From Geomonas paludis (GTDB taxonomy: Bacteria; Desulfobacterota; Desulfuromonadia; Geobacterales; Geobacteraceae): DNA of 64,000 nucleotides. Positions 51,187-59,632 of the stretch are shown piece after piece (within the stretch, counting starts at the first letter, position 1; every line of letters begins with the position of its first letter). A program made the position numbers and the translations under genes. The notes under the pieces are model-generated. The model did not search any database. It had not been told where the DNA came from and was given only the letters and a program-made list of their open reading frames with translations. The stretch is taken from the NCBI RefSeq assembly GCF_014193585.1, contig NZ_BLXY01000001.1, forward strand, positions 106,033 to 170,032, in the 5' to 3' direction.

Positions 51187-51273
51187 ACCCGGTCACAAAG
51201 AATCGCCTGATTACCGGTAGCGGTGGCAGCAGCTCCGCATGCGCCGGATGTTATCCAGTGAAAGGAGAGAGCG

Positions 51274-51696
51274 ATGGCCGAGGAAAAGATTGAGGGGGAC
51301 AACGGTGGCAGCAGGCACCTGAAACTCGTGTCCGAAGGGGATGGTGACCCGGCAGCCCGACGCGCACAATCCTGGTCGCCGGACCAGATCGTCGCCAGTT
51401 GCATCACCTCCCAGCAGATGGAGAACTTCAGGGCCTACAACAACGTCTGCATGACCCTGCCCACCAACGACATGTACGCATTTTCACTGCCGCTGGAGCA
51501 CGCCGGAGAACTGGACCAAGGGGAGATCCCGCAGGCGGTGCGGCAGCAGTTCGACTCCCACGGCTCGGCCCTCTCCCCGACCGCCAGGATCACCGTGCAG
51601 CAGTCCGGGAGAGTCTGGTTCATCATCGATCTGGACCGGAAATATTCGGTCCGGATGGTGCCGACAGGTTTGCTGGTCTACAGCGAAAGGTTGTGA
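51274..51696 (+). CDS. Hypothetical protein, putative partner/substrate 2 of the radical SAM enzyme
   Basis: A 140-residue paralog of the preceding protein. Shared blocks are RHLKLVSEGDGD, LPLEHAGELD and the C-terminal GRVWFIIDLDRKYSVRMVPTG...YSERL. Unlike copy 1 it has few Cys (SCITS, VCMTL). The repeated C-terminal YSVR motif may be a recognition element for the SPASM enzyme, as leader or carrier domains are in other radical SAM systems; that is inference. AAAGGAGAG precedes the ATG. Confidence 0.75.
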   Translation: MAEEKIEGDNGGSRHLKLVSEGDGDPAARRAQSWSPDQIVASCITSQQMENFRAYNNVCMTLPTNDMYAFSLPLEHAGELDQGEIPQAVRQQFDSHGSALSPTARITVQQSGRVWFIIDLDRKYSVRMVPTGLLVYSERL

Positions 51697-51721
51697 CCAG
51701 CGCCCCAGCCGGAGAACGGTC

Positions 51722-53119
51722 ATGAGCAACTTCCATACCTTCGACCAGGGAGGGCAGCACTTCCTGTTTTTCAGCCGTTCCGCCAGGCTGTACCAGGTCA
51801 GCCCGCTGGCGGTTCGGCTGCTGCAGGAGTTTATTCCTGCCAGGCCCGGTGCGGAACTGCCGGTCCCGGAAACGGCGCCGCAACAGCAGCTTGGTCCTGA
51901 GGAGACCGCGCTCTACGGCGAACTGATCGACCTCTTCAACCGGGAGCGCGCCGTCCCGCTCCCCGCCCCCTACCAGCAGGAGAACCCCACCGGCGGGAAC
52001 AGCTACCAGACCTTTTCCATCTACCTCGCCCAGACCTGCAACATGGCGTGCTGTTACTGCTGGAACCGTGGCGGCACCTTCGGCAAGCCCGGGCACGTCA
52101 TGGGGTGGCGAACCGCCCGCCGCGCCACCGAACTCATCGTTTCACTGGTGGAGCGCTCCAGCGCGGAAAAGATCTTCATAAACTTCTACGGCGGCGAGCC
52201 TCTGCTCGATTTTCCGGTTTTGCAGCAGATCACCCGGGAACTACTCAAACACGAGGCCCGCCTGGGCAAAAATTTCTTCCTGACCCTGGATACCAACGGC
52301 ACCCTGCTGCAAGGACATGCCGCGCAGTTCCTGGCCCGCTACTTCACCCAGGTCGGGGTCAGCCTGGACGGCAGCCAGCGCATCCACGACCTGCAGCGCC
52401 CCGGGAAGTACGGCGAGGAAACCTGGCAGCAGATCGTCACCAACATCAGGACCTTCCCCAACCAGAAAGTACTCGGCATCCGGGCGACGCTGACGACCTT
52501 TTCCGACAGCTACCTGGAGACCTTCCGCCACCTCACCACCCTGGGCGTGGGCCGGATACAGCTCGAGTACTGCCACGAACCGGGATACCACCAAAACCCC
52601 ATCTACGAAAAGCTGATCGTGCCCCCGCAGCGGCAGCTGGCCGAACTCCAGGAGTTCGTGGATTACTACATCGAATACATCGCCAGCTACAAGTGCACCC
52701 GCGACATTCCCTTCGTCTCAAACCTTTTGGACAGCATCAACAGGATCAGGCGCGCCAGCCGCTTCACCCGCCCCTGCGGAGCCGGCACCAACACCCTGGC
52801 CATCAACAGCCACGGCGAGGTCTTTCCCTGCATCGCATTCGTGGAACGTGCCGACTTCATCATGGGGCGCACCGCAGATGCCCCCCTGTCCCTGCACCAT
52901 GCCCTGGAGGGATTCGAGGTGGACAGCCAGTTCCCCTGCCATGACTGCTGGTTGCGCTACGACTGCGCCGGTGGCTGCTACGCCACCCATTACGACATGA
53001 CGGGGCACGCCCGGCAGCCGCACCCGGAATACTGTCGAAACATGCAGGGGCGCGCCGAGGTCTTTTTCTACGCTCTCACGCAGATGCTCACCAAGTGTCC
53101 GTGGCACCTGGACCGGTAG
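51722..53119 (+). CDS. Radical SAM/SPASM peptide-modifying enzyme
   Basis: A 465-residue enzyme. The N-terminal 90 residues resemble a peptide-recognition region (RLYQVSPLAVRLLQEF). The radical SAM cluster is CNMACCYC (C106, C110, C113), with the NFYGGEPLLDF loop after it. The C-terminal SPASM domain has CGAGTNTLAINSHGEVFPC and CHDCWLRYDCAGGC...YC, which would bind two auxiliary [4Fe-4S] clusters. SPASM enzymes modify ribosomal peptides or proteins (thioethers, quinone cofactors). It lies 25 bp after the second small protein. I recall Geobacter peptide-maturase families (geopeptide, GeoRSP) but cannot assign this one to them. Confidence 0.9.
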   Translation: MSNFHTFDQGGQHFLFFSRSARLYQVSPLAVRLLQEFIPARPGAELPVPETAPQQQLGPEETALYGELIDLFNRERAVPLPAPYQQENPTGGNSYQTFSIYLAQTCNMACCYCWNRGGTFGKPGHVMGWRTARRATELIVSLVERSSAEKIFINFYGGEPLLDFPVLQQITRELLKHEARLGKNFFLTLDTNGTLLQGHAAQFLARYFTQVGVSLDGSQRIHDLQRPGKYGEETWQQIVTNIRTFPNQKVLGIRATLTTFSDSYLETFRHLTTLGVGRIQLEYCHEPGYHQNPIYEKLIVPPQRQLAELQEFVDYYIEYIASYKCTRDIPFVSNLLDSINRIRRASRFTRPCGAGTNTLAINSHGEVFPCIAFVERADFIMGRTADAPLSLHHALEGFEVDSQFPCHDCWLRYDCAGGCYATHYDMTGHARQPHPEYCRNMQGRAEVFFYALTQMLTKCPWHLDR

Positions 53120-53131
53120 ATTGCGGAACTG

Positions 53132-53806
53132 TTACCGCCCGCCGGGGGTCACGTACCAGAAGATGGCCAGGAAATGGAAGGCACTGCCGACCAGCACGAA
53201 AACGTGCCAGATGGCGTGGTTGTAAGGAAGGCGGTCCCAGAGGTAGAAGAGGACGCCGAGGGTGTAGGCTGCGCCGCCGGCAAAGAGCAGCAGTAGCCCG
53301 TTGAGCGCGAGGGATGCGGCCAGCGGCTTGATGACCACCAGCACCAGCCAGCCAAGTCCCAGGTAGAGTGCAGGCCCGAGGTAGGGAAGCCGGTGCGTGG
53401 TGTAGAGCTTCATGAAGGCGCCGACGGTGCCCAACCCCCATACCGTGATCAGCAGCCAGTACCCCCACGCCCCGCGCAGGGTCACCATGGCAAAGGGGGT
53501 GTAGGTGCCGGCGATCATGAAATAGACGCAGGCGTGGTCGAGGATACGGAACAGGTAGCGCACGCGCGGCCTTCTCACGCTGTGGTAGATGGTGGAGACG
53601 GCGTAGAAGAGCAGCATGGCGCCGGCATAGACGGAGGCGGAGACGATGCGTGCCATCTCGCCGATGCGAAGTGCCAGGCTGATCAGGGCAGCCGCCCCTG
53701 CCGCGCTGAGCATGAGCCCCACGCCGTGGGTCCAACGGTTGGCCAGCTCTTCCGCCTCGCTGTAATGAAACAGCCGCTTACTGAGATCGTCGTCATCCAT
53801 GGCCAT
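53132..53806 (-). CDS. HlyIII / PAQR-family membrane protein
   Basis: A 224-residue seven-helix membrane protein of the hemolysin III/PAQR family. Metal-ligand pattern: STIYHS in helix 2, RILDHACVYFMIAGTYTPF, and a C-terminal NHAIWHVFVLVGSAFHF with the two His. ATG 53806 has GGAGG just upstream. Convergent with the radical SAM gene (12 bp gap). Activity in bacteria is unclear; the hydrolase fold suggests lipid amide hydrolysis. Confidence 0.9.
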   Translation of the reverse strand: MAMDDDDLSKRLFHYSEAEELANRWTHGVGLMLSAAGAAALISLALRIGEMARIVSASVYAGAMLLFYAVSTIYHSVRRPRVRYLFRILDHACVYFMIAGTYTPFAMVTLRGAWGYWLLITVWGLGTVGAFMKLYTTHRLPYLGPALYLGLGWLVLVVIKPLAASLALNGLLLLFAGGAAYTLGVLFYLWDRLPYNHAIWHVFVLVGSAFHFLAIFWYVTPGGR

Positions 53807-53884
53807 GGCGCCTCCAAACATTAGCACCTGCCTAAGATACCCCGACTTTTCCTGTCCCGCAACGGTCCGGCCTCCCCTTTCAGC

Positions 53885-53913
53885 TTGACAAGCCGCCCCT
53901 TCGATACCATCAT
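53885..53913 (+). promoter_or_regulatory. Promoter of the DRTGG gene
   Basis: A perfect TTGACA, a 17-bp spacer and CATCAT, about 45 bp before the start codon. Confidence 0.5.
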
Positions 53914-53959
53914 GAGCATCGCGTTTACACTATGCTAATGAGCTATAGCGGAGGCAGCC

Positions 53960-55057
53960 TTGGCCAGGAAGATTTTCGTCGCGGCTTCGGGTCAGAACAT
54001 CGGTAAGACGACCATCAGCGTTTCACTGCTGCACCTCGCCCAGAAGAAATACGGGCGGGTCGGGTTCATGAAGCCCCTGGGGCCCAAACCCACCGTGCTG
54101 CGCGGTATCCACGTCGACAAAGACGCCGCCCTGATGGCCCAGGTATTCGACCTCACCAAGGACCTGCGCTACATGTCGCCGGTCGTGGTGTACCCGGAGA
54201 CCTCGCGGCAGGCGATCGACGGCAAGCTGAACCTCCCCGAACTGGCTGACCGCATCATGACCAGCTTTGCCGAACTGGAGAAGCACTACGACTTCATCAT
54301 CATCGAGGGATCGGGTCATCCCGGTGTCGGATCGGTGCTGAATCTGTCCAACGCGCGGATAGCGAAGATGCTGGGCGCTCCGGTCCTGATGCTGAGCGGA
54401 GGAGGCGTGGGGAACGTCATCGACACGCTGGCCATGAACAGTGCCCTGTTCAAGCTGGAGGGGGCAGACGTGCGCGGTGTCCTGGTGAACAAGCTTTTTA
54501 CCGAAAAGCGTGACACCATGCTGGACTACCTGACCCGCGCCTTCGCGGCACAGCCCTTCTCGGTCCTGGGCGGCTTCGACTACAAGCCGGTGCTGGCCAA
54601 TCCATCGCTGGGGAGGGTGGCGCGTCTGCTCGACCTCCCCTTGCACGGCAACCGCCGCGAGGTGAAGCGCATCATCCACCACGTGCAGATAGGGGCGGCA
54701 TCAACGCAGCGGGTCACGGAAATGCTGCGGGACTCCACGCTTTTGCTGGTGACCAGCAGCCGTGACGAATTGCTGGTCACCCTGGCCAACCTGTACCAGA
54801 TGCCCGAGTTCCATCAGCAGATCGCCGGTTTGGTCATCTCGGGCCAGGCGCCGGTCAGCGGCATCACCCAGCGCATCATCGACCGCAGCAACATCCCCTA
54901 TTTCCGCACCAACCAGACCACCACCGACCTCTACAAGCTCATCACCGAGGACGTTTCCAAGCTGACCGCGAAGGACACGGAGAAACTCGCGCTGATCCGG
55001 TCTCTGGCGGAGGAGCGGCTTAATTTTGACGCCATTGACGATCTGTTCGCGCAGTAG
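53960..55057 (+). CDS. AAA_26-DRTGG protein (phosphotransacetylase N-terminal-like)
   Basis: A 365-residue protein with a P-loop AAA_26 domain (about 1-215; AASGQNIGKTTIS, IIIEGSGHPGVGS) resembling dethiobiotin synthetase, and a DRTGG domain (about 225-330). This pair forms the regulatory N-terminus of long phosphate acetyltransferases, but the catalytic PTA domain is absent. The start is TTG with GGAGG about 5 nt upstream. Likely a nucleotide-responsive regulator of central metabolism. A family A repeat begins inside its TAG stop codon. Confidence 0.85.
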   Translation: MARKIFVAASGQNIGKTTISVSLLHLAQKKYGRVGFMKPLGPKPTVLRGIHVDKDAALMAQVFDLTKDLRYMSPVVVYPETSRQAIDGKLNLPELADRIMTSFAELEKHYDFIIIEGSGHPGVGSVLNLSNARIAKMLGAPVLMLSGGGVGNVIDTLAMNSALFKLEGADVRGVLVNKLFTEKRDTMLDYLTRAFAAQPFSVLGGFDYKPVLANPSLGRVARLLDLPLHGNRREVKRIIHHVQIGAASTQRVTEMLRDSTLLLVTSSRDELLVTLANLYQMPEFHQQIAGLVISGQAPVSGITQRIIDRSNIPYFRTNQTTTDLYKLITEDVSKLTAKDTEKLALIRSLAEERLNFDAIDDLFAQ

Positions 55058-55100
55058 GGACTGGCTCCGTTAGGTGCCTGTCCCTTTAGCGGAACGCTCC
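55056..55100. repeat. Palindromic repeat, family A copy 7 with companion box
   Basis: AGGGACTGGCTCCG...GTGCCTGTCCCT followed by TAGCGGAACGCTCC. Its first bases complete the stop codon of the DRTGG gene. Confidence 0.8.
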
Positions 55101-55128
55101 TTTCAGCTCCGCCACCTGCAAAAGCATT

Positions 55129-55250
55129 AACACAGAGGTCACAGAGGTTCACGGAGGACACAGAGGGAAAACCGGAGCGGGGCAAAACCTAAAACGTCTT
55201 TAAAGATTTACCTCTGTGACCTCTGTGCACCTCCGAGTCCTCCGTGTTCC
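55129..55250. repeat. Inverted repeat element, family E
   Basis: Two arms of about 40 bp (55129-55167 and 55210-55250) share the 17-bp inverted core CACAGAGGTCACAGAGG/CCTCTGTGACCTCTGTG and further CACGGAGGAC motifs. MITE-like size; no coding sequence. Confidence 0.75.
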
Positions 55251-55259
55251 GGGGTTAAC

Positions 55260-55290
55260 TAAAAAGGCGGCCTCCGTTGGAGAGCCGCCT
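55260..55290 (-). terminator. Intrinsic terminator of the ppcA-like gene
   Basis: On the minus strand AGGCGGC pairs with GCCGCCT around a 12-nt loop that can itself pair (CTCC/GGAG), followed by TTTT. Confidence 0.88.
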
Positions 55291-55330
55291 GCGCCGTCCC
55301 TCATGGGAACGGCTTGCGTGGTCCTGCTGA

Positions 55331-55603
55331 CTACTTCTGGTGGCACTCCGAGCACTTGGTCGGGCCGGCACCCTTGTCGCTGTGGCACCCTTTGCAGGTC
55401 TTGTGCGCCCAGTCCTTGCCGAACCCTTCGATCTTGCCCGGTCCCTTCTCGTGGCACGCCTTACAGTCCTTCAACGCCTCCTGGTGCTTCTTGTGGTTGA
55501 AGGTGATGTTGCCGTTTTTGGCAGGAAGGGTGATCACGTCGGCGGCGAAGGCCGCTCCTGCACCGAAAATGACGAGGGCCGCCGCTGCGACTACCTTTTT
55601 CAT
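55331..55603 (-). CDS. ppcA: Periplasmic triheme cytochrome c7 (PpcA)
   Basis: A 90-residue exported cytochrome with three CXXCH hemes (CKACH, CKGCH, CSECH). The segment CHEKGPGKIEGFGKDWAH closely matches PpcA of G. sulfurreducens as I remember it. Signal peptide ends AAFAA. AAAAGGAG precedes ATG 55603. It is a major periplasmic electron shuttle in this order. It is divergent from a membrane-bound XRE regulator, with palindromic sites between the two genes. Confidence 0.92.
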   Translation of the reverse strand: MKKVVAAAALVIFGAGAAFAADVITLPAKNGNITFNHKKHQEALKDCKACHEKGPGKIEGFGKDWAHKTCKGCHSDKGAGPTKCSECHQK

Positions 55604-55696
55604 GGTCTGCTCCTTTTCTTGCGCGTTTTTTGTTGCCGAACTGTGGTAAAAATAGCATCTGGTCTGCAGCCCCGGTATCGACATCTATAGCAATTC

Positions 55697-55732
55697 GACC
55701 CGATGTCGGGTCCGTTACTGGCCATGTCGGGC
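55697..55732. promoter_or_regulatory. Operator candidate between ppcA and the XRE regulator gene
   Basis: A perfect inverted repeat GACCCGA-TG-TCGGGTC (55697-55712), then a further direct half-site ATGTCGGGCC (55724 on). Confidence 0.5.
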
Positions 55733-55779
55733 CGTTCTGCCCCGGATCGCCCCCTTTTCACCCACCCGGAGAGCGTGGT

Positions 55780-56694
55780 ATGGCGGAAGCCAACGACAAA
55801 AACGAAAAGGTCCCGCTGCCGAGCGTCGCCATCGACGGCACCCGGACCAGGAACATCCGTGAGGCCAAGAAGCTCACCCAGCTTTACGTGGCCAACGTCG
55901 TCGGGGTCACCACGGACACCATCTCGCGCTGGGAGAACAACCGCTACCCCTCCATCAAGCGGGACAACGCCCAGAAACTGGCCGACGCCCTCGAGGTGTC
56001 CCTGGAGGAGATCCTGCGCCAGGAGCCTGCCGAAGCAGACGGGCTTTCGCCGCAGCCCGCTCCGCCCCCTGCCAAACGCGCTATCGTCCCCGTTATTGCC
56101 ATCGTTACCGCACTGCTCCTCGGCCTGCTCGTTTTCTTCCTGCTGCGACAGCCCCCGGTCCCCTCCAGCGCCACCCGCTGGACGCCGCGCTTCGCCGCTC
56201 CCGGGGAGCCATTCCCGGTCCAGGTCAAGGTGGCGCGCCAGCCTGCCAACCCATTCGGTTTCATCCTGAGGGAAAAACTTCCGGCAGGTTCCCGGCTGGT
56301 CAGCTCGCTTCCCGCCACTTCCTCTGCCGATTCAGAGCTGAAGTGGCTGGTTCCCAGCGCCGGCACGCCCGTGACCGTTTCCTTCACCCTGCAGGTCCCG
56401 GCCAGCTTCAACCCGGGCAAGGACGCCGCGCTCAAAGGGGAGATCGTCGTCCACAGCGCCGGTTCCTCGAACCGAACCGAAGCCGTCGGCGGCAACGGTT
56501 CCATCCACATAGGCGCCTATCACTGGGCCGACAGCAACGGTGACGGCCGCATCGACGATGACGAGATCATGCCCGCGTACTACATCTGCGAAGAGATGAA
56601 GGGGCTTGGACTCGACTGGAAGACCATCGAGGCGATCTGGAGCGGCAAGGGTTACCGCTGGGACGCCAAGCATGGCTACACCGTCCTGAAGTAA
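55780..56694 (+). CDS. Membrane-anchored XRE-family regulator with C-terminal EF-hand
   Basis: A 304-residue protein. Residues about 20-80 form an XRE helix-turn-helix (NIREAKKLTQLYVANVVGVT, then TISRWENNRYPS). A Pro-rich linker is followed by one membrane helix (about 101-123). The rest is extracytoplasmic: an Ig-like, DUF11-type beta domain, then a perfect EF-hand loop at 251-262 (D251, N253, D255, G256, I258, D259, E262). This layout would let external calcium act on DNA binding inside the cell, without a kinase. GGAGAG precedes the ATG. Divergent from ppcA. Confidence 0.82.
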   Translation: MAEANDKNEKVPLPSVAIDGTRTRNIREAKKLTQLYVANVVGVTTDTISRWENNRYPSIKRDNAQKLADALEVSLEEILRQEPAEADGLSPQPAPPPAKRAIVPVIAIVTALLLGLLVFFLLRQPPVPSSATRWTPRFAAPGEPFPVQVKVARQPANPFGFILREKLPAGSRLVSSLPATSSADSELKWLVPSAGTPVTVSFTLQVPASFNPGKDAALKGEIVVHSAGSSNRTEAVGGNGSIHIGAYHWADSNGDGRIDDDEIMPAYYICEEMKGLGLDWKTIEAIWSGKGYRWDAKHGYTVLK

Positions 56695-56915
56695 CCGCCC
56701 TCCCCCTCCCCCTTAACCCTTCACCCTTCCCCCAGGCCACCTCGGTTTCCCGTTCCCTGTTAGAAATGTCACCCTTTACCGATCATTAGTTTTTTTTACT
56801 TTCACAATGCCAATTATCGGGCGCATGATAAACTGTGTCCGTTGAAACTTGGGCCATTTCGGCATGGCAGCCGAGGCCGGCACATGCCTAATTAACTTTT
56901 AAAAGCGGAGGCATC

Positions 56916-57425
56916 ATGAAAGCACTGATTTTAAGCGCGGATAACTTCGAGGATACTGAGTTGCTGGTTCCCCTTTACCGGCTTCGTGAAGTCGGCTTCT
57001 CCGTCGTGGTGGCGTCCGAAAACTCCGGCACCATTCATGGCAAGCACGGCTATGAAGTGCCGGTCGACAAGACGTTTTCAGACATAAATCCTGCCGATTA
57101 CGCCGTCCTGGTGCTCCCTGGAGGGAAGGCACCGGCCGCGATTCGCAACATACCGGGCGTCCAGGAAATCGCTCGCGCCTTCATGTCGTCGGAGAAGCCG
57201 GTGGCGGCCATCTGTCACGGCCCGCAGATCCTCATCTCCGCCGGGCTGCTCAAGGGGCGCAAGGCCACCTGTTACGAGTCGGTGACCCCGGAACTGCGCG
57301 ACGCCGGGGCGCAATACCAGGACATCGAGGTGCTGGTTGACGGCAACCTGATCACCTCAAGGAAACCCGACGATCTGCCCGCCTTCTGCCGGGAACTGAC
57401 CAGGATGCTCAAGGCGCAAGGTTAG
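56916..57425 (+). CDS. DJ-1/PfpI-family protein
   Basis: A 169-residue single-domain protein with the nucleophile elbow AAICHGPQ (Cys followed by His) and the Glu of the DJ-1 family near NFEDTE. Members are protein/nucleotide deglycases, chaperones or peptidases; which one cannot be told. It is close to PfpI/YhbO in length. AAGCGGAGG precedes the ATG. The gene is monocistronic and followed by G-rich repeats. Confidence 0.9.
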   Translation: MKALILSADNFEDTELLVPLYRLREVGFSVVVASENSGTIHGKHGYEVPVDKTFSDINPADYAVLVLPGGKAPAAIRNIPGVQEIARAFMSSEKPVAAICHGPQILISAGLLKGRKATCYESVTPELRDAGAQYQDIEVLVDGNLITSRKPDDLPAFCRELTRMLKAQG

Positions 57426-57454
57426 CCTTGAAGTCCGCAGTTTGGCGCCCAACC

Positions 57455-57570
57455 ACCCTCTCCCTCTGGGAAGGGTGGCCGAAGGTCGGGTGAGGGCTCT
57501 GCCATAACCCACCAACGTCCCTTGGGCAACGCCCTCACCCCAACCCTCTCCCAGGGGGAGAGGGGGAATT
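57455..57570. repeat. Palindromic repeats, family C-like
   Basis: Facing CACCCTCTCCCTCTGGG and CCAACCCTCTCCCAGGGGGAGAGGG elements between the PfpI gene and the dapL terminator. Confidence 0.7.
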
Positions 57571-57582
57571 GATAATCGGAAT

Positions 57583-57616
57583 AAAAAAGGGCGGCTCCCG
57601 ATCGGGAGCCGCCCTT
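57583..57616 (-). terminator. Terminator of the dap operon
   Basis: A 30-bp perfect palindrome (arm AAGGGCGGCTCCCGA) with a T-run on the minus strand. Confidence 0.93.
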
Positions 57617-57638
57617 CTTGTTACCTGAATTGCCGTGA

Positions 57639-58871
57639 TTACTTAAGGTTCTTCTTGATCCTCTCGACGGCCTCGATGACGTTGTCGCGGTTACCGAAGG
57701 CGGAGAGACGGAAGTACCCTTCGCCGGAGGGGCCGAAGCCGCTGCCCGGGGTGCCGACCACGTTGCACTCGTTGAGGAGCTTGTCGAAGAAATCCCAGGA
57801 GGAGAGCCCGTTCGGGGTCTTCAGCCAGATGTAGGGGGCGTTGACGCCGCCGTACACGGTCAGCCCGGCTGCAGCGAGCCCTTCGCGGATGATGCGGGCG
57901 TTCTCCATGTAGTAGTCGATGATCTCCTTGTTCTGCTTCCACCCTTCCTCGGAATAGACCGCAGCAGCGGCCTTCTGAACCGGGTAGGAGGCGCCGTTGA
58001 ACTTGGTGGTGGTGCGGCGCAGCCAGAGCTTGTTGAAGGAGTACTTCTCGCCGCTCTCGGTGGTCCCCATTACCTCTTCCGGCACGACCACGAGGCCGCA
58101 ACGCACGCCGGTGAAGCCGGCGGTCTTGGAGAAGGAGCGGAACTCGATGGCGCACTTCTTGGCGCCTTCCACCTCGTAGATGGAGTGCGGGATGCTGGGA
58201 TCGGTGATGAAGGCCTCGTAGGCGGCATCGTAGAAGATCACGGCGTCGTTGGCGAGGGCGTAGTCCACCCACTTCTTCAGCTCAGCCTTGCTGGCCACGG
58301 TGCCGGTCGGGTTGTTGGGGAAGCAGAGGTAGATGATGTCCACTTTGCCGGTCGGGAGCGCGGGAATGAAGCCGTTTTCCTCGGTGCAAGGGAGGTAGAC
58401 GATCCCCTTGTAGTACCCTTTCTCGTCCGCCTCACCGGTGCGGCCGATCATCACGTTGGTGTCGTTGTAGACCGGGTAGACCGGGTCGCCGATGGCCACC
58501 ACGTTGTCCAGCGCGAAGATATCGAGGATGTTGGCGCAGTCGCACTTGGAGCCGTCGGAGATGAACATCTCCTCGGTCTTAAGGTCGACGCCGAGCGGCT
58601 TGTAGGACTTCTCGATGATGGCGTTGATCAGCCAGTCGTAGCCCTGCTCCGGGCCGTAGCCAGCGAACTGCTCGACGGTAGCCAGGTCGTCAACCGCTTC
58701 ATGGAACGCCTTGATGACGGCCGGGGCCAGGGGGCGGGTCACGTCGCCGATGCCCAGACGAATCACCTTCGCCTCCGGGTTGGCAGCGGCGAACGCGCGC
58801 ACGCGGCGCCCGATCTCCGGGAAGAGGTATCCGGCTTTCAGTTTCAGGTAGTTATCGTTTATCTTTGCCAT
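57639..58871 (-). CDS. dapL: LL-diaminopimelate aminotransferase
   Basis: A 410-residue PLP enzyme that converts tetrahydrodipicolinate directly to LL-diaminopimelate for lysine and peptidoglycan. Typical DapL features are the start [16 protein letters not shown], the substrate-side [11 protein letters not shown] and the PLP-Lys segment [15 protein letters not shown]. Length is that of the family. Shine-Dalgarno AAGGAG. Last gene of a dap operon, separated from dapB by a HEPN/MNT pair. Confidence 0.95.
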   Translation of the reverse strand: MAKINDNYLKLKAGYLFPEIGRRVRAFAAANPEAKVIRLGIGDVTRPLAPAVIKAFHEAVDDLATVEQFAGYGPEQGYDWLINAIIEKSYKPLGVDLKTEEMFISDGSKCDCANILDIFALDNVVAIGDPVYPVYNDTNVMIGRTGEADEKGYYKGIVYLPCTEENGFIPALPTGKVDIIYLCFPNNPTGTVASKAELKKWVDYALANDAVIFYDAAYEAFITDPSIPHSIYEVEGAKKCAIEFRSFSKTAGFTGVRCGLVVVPEEVMGTTESGEKYSFNKLWLRRTTTKFNGASYPVQKAAAAVYSEEGWKQNKEIIDYYMENARIIREGLAAAGLTVYGGVNAPYIWLKTPNGLSSWDFFDKLLNECNVVGTPGSGFGPSGEGYFRLSAFGNRDNVIEAVERIKKNLK

Positions 58872-58888
58872 TGCTTCTCCTTCCTTCG

Positions 58889-59287
58889 CTAATTCAAATC
58901 TATCTTCTTCAGTATTTCGGTTCTTATTTCCTTCGCGATCTCGTACGCCTTAACAGCTTCGTCCAGAGATGGTTCGCTGAAACCGTTAGGATACCGAACC
59001 GCAACGCCGTATTCCGTTATCTCCTCCAGACTATCCTCGTACTGTGACAGTTCAGGGATAAACTCAAGCACTTCCGTCAGTAGTCTGACCAGGTCGTGCG
59101 TCTTGCTGGCGTTTTGGCCATGTGCCACCAAAACAGCTTTCAATACTTTCTCTATCGCCTGCTGTGCGTGAAAGCAGATGGTGTCTGTGGGAATTTCTTC
59201 TGCTGCCAGGTTGTTCCGGATATTTTGCAGATCGTTATCCGCTTTGTGCAACCACATCCCCACTATTTCATTTTGCGCATCATCCAT
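58889..59287 (-). CDS. HEPN-domain protein
   Basis: A 132-residue all-helical HEPN protein with the family features [14 protein letters not shown] and [16 protein letters not shown] plus KTHDLVRLL. The R-x4-6-H RNase motif of toxic HEPN proteins is not evident, so RNase activity is doubtful. It overlaps the MNT gene by 8 bp and is therefore its partner. The module stands inside the dap operon. Confidence 0.88.
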   Translation of the reverse strand: MDDAQNEIVGMWLHKADNDLQNIRNNLAAEEIPTDTICFHAQQAIEKVLKAVLVAHGQNASKTHDLVRLLTEVLEFIPELSQYEDSLEEITEYGVAVRYPNGFSEPSLDEAVKAYEIAKEIRTEILKKIDLN

Positions 59288-59591
59288 AAAGCAACCTGCC
59301 TTCGTGTGCAGCAGTGTACACTATGGTGCCAGGGACATCTTTATAACGTTCAAACTCCTCGGGGGTAAAAACAAAAGCGTCCAGCGAGAACTTTCTGCGT
59401 GGGAATAGTCTTTTCAAGGTGACATTGCGTTTATGCGGATCGAGGTCTGAGTTCATGACTACGACCAGATCGATGTCACTGTCCTCGGTCTGCCGTCCCT
59501 CGGCGTATGAACCGAACAGGAATATCCTTTGCGGGTGAACACCTTGCACAATGGTTTCGCAAAGGTTGTCTATGTCTACGGAAGTCAGCAT
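59280..59591 (-). CDS. MNT-type minimal nucleotidyltransferase
   Basis: A 103-residue pol-beta-like nucleotidyltransferase with the motif FGSYAEGRQTEDSDIDL (Gly27-Ser28, metal-binding Asp39 and Asp41). In HEPN/MNT toxin-antitoxin systems this protein neutralises HEPN by AMPylation. ATG 59591 with GAGGGG upstream. It lies 41 bp after dapB. Confidence 0.9.
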   Translation of the reverse strand: MLTSVDIDNLCETIVQGVHPQRIFLFGSYAEGRQTEDSDIDLVVVMNSDLDPHKRNVTLKRLFPRRKFSLDAFVFTPEEFERYKDVPGTIVYTAAHEGRLLYG

Positions 59592-59632
59592 TCTATTCCC
59601 CTCTGCTGCGGCCCCCTCGACAGCCAATCCCC

